Origin: an uncultured Actinomycetes bacterium
Lineage (GTDB): Bacteria; Actinomycetota; Actinomycetes; Mycobacteriales; Mycobacteriaceae
DNA: 62,763 nt
NCBI GenBank assembly: GCA_903884065.1
Contig: CAISDL010000090.1
Span: 1-62,763, forward strand
Direction of reading: 5' to 3'
A program made the translations under genes and the position numbers. Shown here one piece after another: positions 57,301 through 62,763 of this stretch (position 1 is its first letter; each line of letters begins with the position of its first letter). The notes beneath the pieces are model-generated. The model ran no database searches. It was not told the DNA's origin and saw only the letters and a program-made list of their open reading frames with translations.

Positions 57301-58519
57301 CCCGGTCGACGTCGGGGTCAGCGGCGGGGATGTGGTGCTGGTGGTCGACGGGCTGTCGAACTTCATCGCCGACCACCCCGACGGCCTGGACCGGGTGGTG
57401 CGGCTGATGAACGCCCGCAACTACGGGGTGCGGGTGGTGCTGACCACCTCCTCGCTGCTGTCACTGAAAACCGCCATCCGCAACGCCACCAACCAGGTGT
57501 TGGAGATGAAGCTGGTCCAGACCCACGAGTCGCTGGTGCGCCACGACCCGGCCGACCCGGCGCGCAAGCCGGCCGCCGAGGTGCCCGACTGCCCGGGCCG
57601 CGGGGTGACCCAGTGGGGCCATCCCCTGATGGTGGCCTTCCCGGCGGTGAGCACCGTCGACGGCGCCGAACCGGTCAGCGACGTCCGGGCGATCGCCGCG
57701 GCGGTCACCGAGATGTCGGGGGTCAGCAAGGCCACCACGGTGCTGCGGCTACCCGAGTCGATCCCGCTGGCCGAGGTGCTGGCGGCCACCCCGGCGGACT
57801 GGCCGGCCCATCGGGTGCCGTTCGGGATCTCCGAGTCGACGCTGGAGCCGATCGGGATCGACTTCGACGCCGACCCGCACTTCGTGGCCACCGGTCAGGG
57901 CGGCGCGGGCCGCACCGCCTTCCTGCGCACGCTGATGTACGCGGTGATGAACCGCTACCAGCCCGACGAGGCCACCATCGTGCTGTTCGACCAGACCCGC
58001 AAGCTGATCGGCGTGGTCCCCGAGGAGCCGTGGCTGAGCGCCTATGCCTACCGGGCCGAGGACATCCGGGCCACCTGCGATCAGCTGGCGGCGGTGCTGG
58101 CCACCCGGCAGCCCCCGCCGGGCACCAGCCAGGCCGACCTGCTGACCAAGCGATTCTGGACCGGCCGGGAGTTCTTCGTGGTCTGCGACGACATCTCGTC
58201 GTGGAACCAGACGGGCCATCCGATGGCGCCGCTGCTGCCCTACATCGAGCAGGGCGCGGACCTCGGTCTGCACATCGTGTGCACCGCCGACATCCGCACC
58301 TGGAGCTTCGCGGCCTCGATGGGCTCCTCAGTGCTGGGCCGGATCATGGGCGGTCTGCCGCCGGTGGTCGCCCTCGACGGGCGCCGGCTGCACGGCCCGA
58401 TCATGAACGGGGTGTACGCCGACCCGCAGCGGCCGGGCAAGGGCAAGCTGGTGACCCGCCGCGGGGTGGAGGGTGTGCTGGTGGCCTGGACCGACCCGCC
58501 GCTGGACCGGCGCGGGTAG
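54317..58519 (+). CDS. eccC: ESX type VII secretion ATPase EccC (single-chain, ESX-2-like)
   Basis: 1400 residues, close to EccC2 in length. Two membrane helices (about 38-90) are followed by three FtsK/SpoIIIE-type ATPase domains. Domain 1 has an intact Walker A, GTTGAGKSEG (about 527), and Walker B VLWVVVDEYNEM. Domain 2 has CAPQRGATTT (about 898), where the Walker Lys is Ala, and VVLVVDGLSNF. Domain 3 has GQGGAGRTAF (about 1191), with Arg for Lys, and FFVVCDD. EccC selects substrates and powers export through the membrane channel. The PE and PPE genes downstream are its likely substrates. Confidence 0.93.
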   Translation: MTTQPFVRPEEPVAAPSTGGGKIALDPPIAYPVPPPRSVWSIVFPVAIVLGVLGLIVAMFASGMRSAATGVGMFGFMALFGLVGMMFRGRGAAQKMSWSELTGARRRWMARQDDIREEVDAQRERQWSHRRHFHWEPAELVDVPGSERMWERTPGSEAFAVVRMGVGQVALAMTLEKPQIPEAAHLEPATGHALRKFLLEQEYIDDVPKAVWLQRFPGISLVGDLDSVESLTRSMMCQLAAFHSPADVQIFVVSEHPERWEWAKWLPHLQHPSSRDGCGERRLVFTTAPELEAFLDEDPEGTRAPWTPPAMSAGLHGGDGGPVTPLRVIIDDAAGTPEDWAGLTGSGGYAGTVFIRLAAELPARPGESLGGARYWVGFDPSTTYRLGEDGALRKTLPREVLAAAAAATRAGSDELEEAFYATADQMSELSAERFAKALARFRPAGSTAATVAGAAGALGADDRNLLDVLGIRDPRHLDCDRLWAPRMHQGPQWMRFPVGVDTSGQLVEFDLKEGSQNGMGMHSLFVGTTGAGKSEGIITQIASACTLHSSEVLNVVFSDFKLKSAAGTLQKFPNVVAAVSNLADERHLVGRMYEALDGELDRRGAVIAALDDCPDVTTYNERRRTDPSLPPIPVLWVVVDEYNEMLRDKIYGPKFRALFERICRVGRSLHVFLQLVGQTVDTQNLREVNKLLGFRVAARLGREEDSREAIGSGIAAHIPEQGAEGTAYLRVALRQPREFRYFFTSARFTPRALESGPAQPVRAGTWFTPRVFTAGEAVDLDGLLASPPTPELPAAPPPDPDEDRPKIVDALSASLRARPERPPRPFWLPPLPDRDKQGRWHGHIPSVVELVDAWRGRPWDEDYGANPGLSLPVALVDRPRDHTQEVHCLDLQSDNALIVCAPQRGATTTLMTMVCAGALMYRPERVQFYCIAASGPQLAQLSALPHVAGVVGVSDSEGVSRLLATVEAIAEERDRIFATRGLDMQTVREAKFGPNPVDVGVSGGDVVLVVDGLSNFIADHPDGLDRVVRLMNARNYGVRVVLTTSSLLSLKTAIRNATNQVLEMKLVQTHESLVRHDPADPARKPAAEVPDCPGRGVTQWGHPLMVAFPAVSTVDGAEPVSDVRAIAAAVTEMSGVSKATTVLRLPESIPLAEVLAATPADWPAHRVPFGISESTLEPIGIDFDADPHFVATGQGGAGRTAFLRTLMYAVMNRYQPDEATIVLFDQTRKLIGVVPEEPWLSAYAYRAEDIRATCDQLAAVLATRQPPPGTSQADLLTKRFWTGREFFVVCDDISSWNQTGHPMAPLLPYIEQGADLGLHIVCTADIRTWSFAASMGSSVLGRIMGGLPPVVALDGRRLHGPIMNGVYADPQRPGKGKLVTRRGVEGVLVAWTDPPLDRRG

Positions 58520-58624
58520 GGAGCTGCGCGGGCGGGCTGAGGTGTTCGCGATCGTCGTCCCACCGCCGGCAGGAGGCCGCCGTCCATGGGATGTGTCGAG
58601 CAGTGACTGACGGGGGCGGTGTGC

Positions 58625-59173
58625 TCAGCGCTGCGGGCCGCATCCGGGTACGACGTGGTCACCGGTGATCGCGTGCAGATACCAGGTGTTGTCCCGGCTG
58701 GCCAGTTCGACCGTGGCCTGCGAGGCCCCCGGCTCCTGTTGGGTGTCCGCGACGTCGACATACCAGTTGTGTGTGTAGGTGTAGCAGACCAGCAGCGTCG
58801 CGGTCGTGGCCGACGCCGCGGTGAGCGTGGTGGTGCCCAGCTGCAGTCCGTCGTTGCTGTGGCTCGTCTTTGTCGCGGGTTCATAGGTGCCCTGCCGGCC
58901 CAGTCCCCGCGCGGCCGCCATCAGCGGGCCCAGACCCAGACCGGCCGGCCCGGCGGGGTCTTGCAGCGCGGGGTCGATCACCGCGCCGAAGGCCGTGTAG
59001 GCCGGACCGCCCTGGTTCTGTTCAGCGTTGTAGGCGCTGATGGCCGGCCAGATGTCCTGGGTGTACCGGTCGAGGATCTGCTGGGTGTTCACCGGCGGCT
59101 CCGCTGTGGCTGGCTGGTTCGGTTGGCTGCACGCGACGAGTACCGCGATGGGCAGGACCGCGATGAGTTTCAT
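58625..59173 (-). CDS. Lipoprotein, paralogue of the one at 51941
   Basis: 182 residues from ATG 59173. The lipobox is VLVACS. The mature part matches the other copy closely: DIWPAISAYNAEQN, GLGRQGTYEPATKTSHSNDG, LLVCYTYTHNWYVDVAD, NTWYLHAITGDHVVPGCG. It lies on the other side of eccC, in the same direction. It follows a 28-codon stub of an NlpC/P60 gene whose stop overlaps its start (ATGA), the same junction as in the first copy. This is a duplicated pair that has lost its hydrolase. Confidence 0.84.
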   Translation of the reverse strand: MKLIAVLPIAVLVACSQPNQPATAEPPVNTQQILDRYTQDIWPAISAYNAEQNQGGPAYTAFGAVIDPALQDPAGPAGLGLGPLMAAARGLGRQGTYEPATKTSHSNDGLQLGTTTLTAASATTATLLVCYTYTHNWYVDVADTQQEPGASQATVELASRDNTWYLHAITGDHVVPGCGPQR

Positions 59174-59263
59174 GATGGAACCCTCGAGATGTCGGTGACG
59201 TCGTGGTCGGTGCGGATCGGCATGCCCGATCCTGGTGCGTTGATCATCCAGCCGTTCCCAATT
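59170..59263 (-). pseudogene. C-terminal stub of an NlpC/P60 endopeptidase gene
   Basis: Reads IGNGWMINAPGSGMPIRTDH and on to ISRVPS, then stop. It aligns with the end of the intact gene at 52468 (IGNNYMINAPQSGQPVRVDA ... ILRIPTP). A TAA precedes it directly. Nothing of the catalytic domain remains. Confidence 0.75.
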
Positions 59264-59464
59264 TAGGGGCCGGTGTGCCCGGGGTGTCGACTTTCCTCTC
59301 TCGGTAGATCCGGCGGCAAGCACGCCGGGCAAAGCGCGATCTTGTGAAGCTCCCGATCAGCACAGACCGCTCAAAGGGCATAATGACCCCGTGACATACG
59401 CGCCGGGACAAACCCCGGCTAACTGTCGCCCGGTGGTTGCGCCCGGCACACGGTAAGGCAGGCA

Positions 59465-60253
59465 ATGAGCGGCGAGGACGAACAAGGGAAGAACCCTCAG
59501 CGCAGACTGCCGTTCAAGCGCTGGCTGCGGTACGCCTTTTTCGGCACCTTCTTGATCATCTCGGTGTTCAGTGCCGTGCAGGGTAGTGCGGAGAACCTAT
59601 ATCTGGGACTAGCGGTCGGTTCGATCGCCGTGGGGGGACTGATCGGGTTCGGAAAGGTGCTTTTCGGCACTGCGGTCACCCGCGAAGACCAGGCCATCGT
59701 GTGCCGCTACGTCCCATGGTTGGAGGGCACCACCGTCACGGTGTTCATCATTGTCATGCTCGCCATCGCGTCCATCGGGTTGGCGGACCGGCCCGGCTAC
59801 CCACCGTTCTCCCGTTACATCGGCTACGGACTGCTCGTCCTGGCCGCCCTGATGGCGTTCGGTTTCACCCGGGGCCGCGTCCTGTCCCGGATGCGCATCA
59901 CCCCCGAGGTGATCACGGTGCAGGGCCCCGGGCGCCCGACCTTCTCTCAAATGTTTCACTCTGAACCGGTCCACATCCCCCGCGAACGTATCGACGCCAT
60001 CACCTCGAAGTTCACTCCGCTCGCCGGCCAGATGGCCCACGAGGTCGAAATCACCTACCGCACCCCCGATTCACCGGAGCCCAAGACGTGGGTGGTCGGT
60101 CCGCCCTCCCCCTGCCAGCTCACGGTCGAGCCGAGCAATCTGCTTGCCGCCCTGCAGATCTGGAAAGATGCCGACCCCGCCGACCCCGGACTGATGGAAC
60201 GCCTTGAGCCCATCCTCACCAGCAGGACCCCCGTCACGGAAATGCCACGGTGA
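59465..60253 (+). CDS. Membrane protein, PH-like cytoplasmic tail
   Basis: 262 residues. Four membrane helices in two pairs (YAFFGTFLIISVFSAVQG, LGLAVGSIAVGGLIGFG; VTVFIIVMLAIASIGLA, YIGYGLLVLAALMAFGF) precede a 130-residue soluble domain (MRITPEVITVQGPGRPTFSQ, HIPRERIDAITSKF, EVEITYRTPDSPEPKTWVVG). GGCATAATG at 59374 may be the promoter. A degraded paralogue follows. It sits inside the ESX locus between eccC and PE, but no known ESX component resembles it. Confidence 0.75.
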   Translation: MSGEDEQGKNPQRRLPFKRWLRYAFFGTFLIISVFSAVQGSAENLYLGLAVGSIAVGGLIGFGKVLFGTAVTREDQAIVCRYVPWLEGTTVTVFIIVMLAIASIGLADRPGYPPFSRYIGYGLLVLAALMAFGFTRGRVLSRMRITPEVITVQGPGRPTFSQMFHSEPVHIPRERIDAITSKFTPLAGQMAHEVEITYRTPDSPEPKTWVVGPPSPCQLTVEPSNLLAALQIWKDADPADPGLMERLEPILTSRTPVTEMPR

Positions 60254-60356
60254 CCCACCGGCCGGTGCCAGCGCGACTGTGCACCAGCACATTTCGCTCC
60301 CCGGCGGTCCCGTCGCGGGCGGCTCGCCCCAGTGAGGCGCCCACCCATGCAACTTG

Positions 60357-61184
60357 ATGATTCCTCGGGCCGGCACGGCGATGATCCTGCTGCTGGCCGC
60401 CGTCCTGTTCGCGATCGGCGAATGTTTCGGCGGCGGTGTCATGGCGTTTCTCGGGGTGTTCCTACTGCTGGCTCGCGCGCCGCTGTTCCGGCTGGCGGTC
60501 ACCCGCGAGCCCGATGCGATCCTGTGCCGCTAAGTGCCCTGGTACGAGCCCGGCCCGTACGTCGGGACCCTTCTCGTCTTGGGCTTGGCCGTCGCGGGGA
60601 TCGTCGCCGGTTTCCGGCCCGACTTCGGCCCGATGATGGCCATCGTCGGGGTGTTCCTGCTACTGGTGCCGCCGTTCGGGGTGGCGAAATTCCGGCGCGG
60701 GTATCGCCGCTGCCGGCTGTGCGTCACCCCGGCGGCGCTGATGGTGCCCGATCCCGCCCGCGGCTACGCCGAGCTCACCATCCCAGGCCAGTGCGTGCTC
60801 TCGATAACCCCCAGGACCGAGTCGGTGGGTTTCGGGAGCACCGACCTGGCTCTCGCGCAGATCACCTACTCCGACGGCGGCACCCGCACGCTGAGCGTGG
60901 GGCCCGCCCCGGCCGACGACACCGTCTGGCTGACCGTCGTGCCGGCCAATCTGTTTGCTGCTCTGCAGGAGTGGGTCCGCGCCGACGCGGGCGATCCGGG
61001 GCTGCTCGACCGCCTCGACGCCACGCTGCGCAGTCCTACGACACCACCATGCCGTCGATGGTGGGATGGAACTGTGACGGTGACGCTGGTTCCCAGCTTG
61101 TCTCCCCACCCGGCCCGCACGGGTCTTGAAACGCCCTCAGCAAACTTTGTTTGCTGGGTATCTGCGGCCCGCCGGGGTAGCTGA
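60357..61184 (+). pseudogene. Paralogue of the 59465 membrane protein, split by a stop codon
   Basis: ATG 60357 opens a 58-codon frame that ends at TAA 60531 after AVTREPDAILCR. GTG follows at once and continues VPWYEPGPYVGTLLVLGLAV to 61184. The intact paralogue reads AVTREDQAIVCRYVPW, so the Tyr codon TAC became TAA. The second part keeps helices and the tail (RCRLCVTPAALMVPDPARG, LAQITYSDGGTRTLSVG). Reinitiation at TAAGTG could still make the second piece. Confidence 0.78.
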
Positions 61185-61333
61185 TCGGCCTCCCGCCGCG
61201 CCTTCCCGATGGCGTCCCGGCGGGGGGGAGCTGACCGCCCGTTTCAGGCCTCAGACCTGCGATTCCGGCGCCCGTCGACCGGCGCCGGCGGCCGCCCGGA
61301 CGCAGACCGCCGCGGGGTGTGATGCGGTCCAAC

Positions 61334-61361
61334 TTGGCAAACGGCGGCTTTCCGGTAGACT
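61334..61361 (+). promoter_or_regulatory. Promoter of the PE-PPE genes
   Basis: TTGGCA (61334-61339) and TAGACT (61356-61361) are spaced by 16 bases, a good primary-sigma promoter. It lies 34 bases before the PE start. Confidence 0.6.
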
Positions 61362-61395
61362 TCGATCCGTTGCTAAACACACGGGAGGCAAAGCA

Positions 61396-61701
61396 ATGAG
61401 CGGTCTGATCGATGTTTCCACGCCTTTGCTGGCGGCATCGGGTGCCATGGAGGCCGCTGGTACCGCGGTGATGGCGGGCGCCGACGGCGCGGCCGCAGCG
61501 CTCACCTGCACGGTGGTTCCTCCCAGCTTGGACGCGGCCGGTGTCGCGCTGGCCGCCGCCCTCAACGCGCGCGGCGCAATGATGCAGGCACTGATGGCCG
61601 AGCTCACCGGCAACCGCGGCCTGTTTGCTTCGGCGATCACCGTCTCCGGTGTGAGCTACGCGGCGACCGATGCGATTTCCGAAGCGCTGCTGAGCGTCTA
61701 G
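61396..61701 (+). CDS. PE-family protein of the ESX locus
   Basis: 101 residues from ATG 61396, with GGGAGG upstream. It is a helical hairpin with Ala-rich packing: GAMEAAGTAVMAGADGAAAA, then VVPPSLDAAGVALAAALNAR, then AELTGNRGLFASAITVSGVS and YAATD. Size and place (directly after the eccC region and before a PPE gene) match PE36 of ESX-2. The N-terminal Pro-Glu is not obvious, so it is a divergent PE protein. It should form a heterodimer with the PPE protein and be exported by this ESX system. Confidence 0.82.
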   Translation: MSGLIDVSTPLLAASGAMEAAGTAVMAGADGAAAALTCTVVPPSLDAAGVALAAALNARGAMMQALMAELTGNRGLFASAITVSGVSYAATDAISEALLSV

Positions 61702-61723
61702 AAATCCCTGGGGGAGCTTCGTC

Positions 61724-62763
61724 ATGCTGTTCGGGGATGCGGCGGCGTCGCCGCCGGAGGTCAACTACGCGTTGATGGCCGGCGGGGACGGAGCCGCGAC
61801 GGTCACCGCGGCGGCGGCCGGCCATCAGGGCCTGGCCGTGGTGCTGCAGGCCGAGCTGGCGTCGATGCTGGCTAACGCCGGTGCGACCGCGGCGACCGGC
61901 TGGCAGGGCCTGGGCGGCACGGGGATGCTGACCTCGGCCTCCGAGCAGGCCGCCGTGCTGCAGCTGGCGTCGCTGTGGATGCAGGAGGCTTTCCTCGCCT
62001 CGACCGAGGCGGCCACCGCGCACGCGACGTCGCTGGCCTCGATGGTGCCCGCCCCGGTGTGCACCGCGAACCTCGAGACCCAGGCGGCGCTGGCCGCGAC
62101 GAACTTCATGGGGGTCAACACCCCGGCGATCCTGGCGTTGCAGGCGCTCTACGACGAGTACTGGATCCAGAACGCCTCCCTGATGACCTCCTATCAGGGG
62201 GTGGTGGGCCAATCGATCGGTGTGCTGGCCACCCCGCCGCCGTTCGGGCCGCCGGCGGCCAACCCGGCCGACCCGGGGGCGCTGGCCGGACCGGCGCAGG
62301 CCGGCGGGCAGGGCGCTTTGCAGGCCGGCGCCAAGTCGATGATGCAGATGGCCGACAACCCGGCCTCGGCGATGGGCGGCTCGCCCATGGAGATGATGAG
62401 CTCGATGCTGGGCCAGGTGTCCTCGATGGGCGGCCAGCTCTCCAGCATGGGCGGCCAAGCCCCGCAGCTGCTGACCTCCGCACCCAGCCAACTCTCCGGC
62501 CTGTTCGGCCAGTTCTCCTCCATGTTCGGCCAGATGGGCGCCGGGGACGGCGCCGTCGGGCTGCTGCCCGGCTCGCTGTCGGCGGCGGGGTCGGCCCCCC
62601 AGCTGGGGGCCGGTCTGGGCGGCGGCGCCGGCGGTATCGGTGCCGGCGGCCTGGGCGGTCTGGGGGCGGGCCTCGGCGGCGCCGGCGGTGTCGGTGGCGG
62701 TGTGGGTGGCGGCGCGTTCGGCGCCGGTGCCGCCCCGGCGGCCACCCTGATCCGCCCGGCGAG
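61724..62763 (+). CDS. PPE-family protein, N-terminal part (runs off window)
   Basis: About 346 codons are visible from ATG 61724, preceded by GGGGGAG. SPPEVNYALMAGG holds the PPE signature, followed by the WQG segment (ATGWQGLGG), an Ala-rich helical domain and MGVNTPAILALQALYDEYW. After about residue 165 the sequence is Pro/Gly/Ser/Met-rich (MGGSPMEMMSSMLGQVSSMG), then Gly-rich (LGGLGAGLGGAGGVGGG) up to the window end. It corresponds to PPE69-like proteins of ESX-2. It lies 22 bases after the PE stop, so both are likely co-transcribed. Confidence 0.88.
   Translation, partial: MLFGDAAASPPEVNYALMAGGDGAATVTAAAAGHQGLAVVLQAELASMLANAGATAATGWQGLGGTGMLTSASEQAAVLQLASLWMQEAFLASTEAATAHATSLASMVPAPVCTANLETQAALAATNFMGVNTPAILALQALYDEYWIQNASLMTSYQGVVGQSIGVLATPPPFGPPAANPADPGALAGPAQAGGQGALQAGAKSMMQMADNPASAMGGSPMEMMSSMLGQVSSMGGQLSSMGGQAPQLLTSAPSQLSGLFGQFSSMFGQMGAGDGAVGLLPGSLSAAGSAPQLGAGLGGGAGGIGAGGLGGLGAGLGGAGGVGGGVGGGAFGAGAAPAATLIRPA

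Noticed and set aside
54161..57376. 1071-codon minus-strand frame opposite eccC
   Set aside because: His/Arg/Gly-rich shadow of a high-GC gene; eccC on the plus strand has complete ATPase motifs.

Overview
The window looks like a high-GC mycobacterial chromosome. It carries a WhiB protein, PE and PPE proteins, a PE-PPE hydrolase, an ESX (type VII secretion) ATPase with candidate substrates, and a small block whose gene order matches M. tuberculosis Rv0022c-Rv0028. No rRNA, tRNA or CRISPR array was seen.

Layout. 1-5582: start of a potassium permease gene (kup), a secreted protein, a rhomboid protease, a STAS protein, then a tightly packed run of methyltransferase, VOC protein, nitrobindin and beta-lactamase-fold hydrolase. 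5598-10269: block syntenic with Rv0022c-Rv0028, in which six leftward genes (two DUF4226-like proteins, an EspC-type small protein, a DUF2694-like protein, an NlpC/P60 hydrolase and an XRE regulator) diverge from whiB5 across an AT-rich promoter region. 10347-28756: mostly envelope and metabolic genes, including a phosphotransferase, a cyclase-family hydrolase, PE-PPE hydrolase, PPK2, a lipoprotein-STAS pair, a sedolisin protease, a Tat-type solute-binding lipoprotein, a YHYH protein, a PGRS-like protein ending in a YVTN propeller, and a PucR regulator coupled to a CopD/CtaG-like membrane protein.

28757-47200 is an accessory island and the most unusual part. It has a Doc/ribbon-helix-helix toxin-antitoxin pair with a perfect palindrome at its start, a PIN/excisionase-type pair, and an in-frame chimera of a type I methylase N-terminus with a SulP transporter. 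It also has an IS3 remnant, a dual-XRE regulator, and a NYN nuclease-methylase-specificity subunit operon followed by a truncated EEP phosphatase gene. Two diverged copies of one compact operon stand out: short Cys-containing leader ORF, tyrosine-recombinase-like protein, DDE-transposase-like protein. All three ORFs are translationally coupled in both copies. An 81-bp repeat (4 mismatches) lies about 300 bp beyond each copy, and its first 16 bases also occur right after the ctaG-like gene, which suggests tandem accretion of elements at one attachment-like site.

47443-62763 is an ESX locus, probably ESX-2-like: a membrane protein, a 925-residue Gly/Ser-rich putative substrate, a frameshifted cyclase, an NlpC/P60 endopeptidase coupled to a lipoprotein, one-piece EccC, a second copy of the lipoprotein preceded by a 28-codon stub of the lost NlpC partner, two paralogous membrane proteins (one split by a stop codon), PE, and the start of a PPE gene running off the window. 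No EccB gene lies where ESX loci usually have it.
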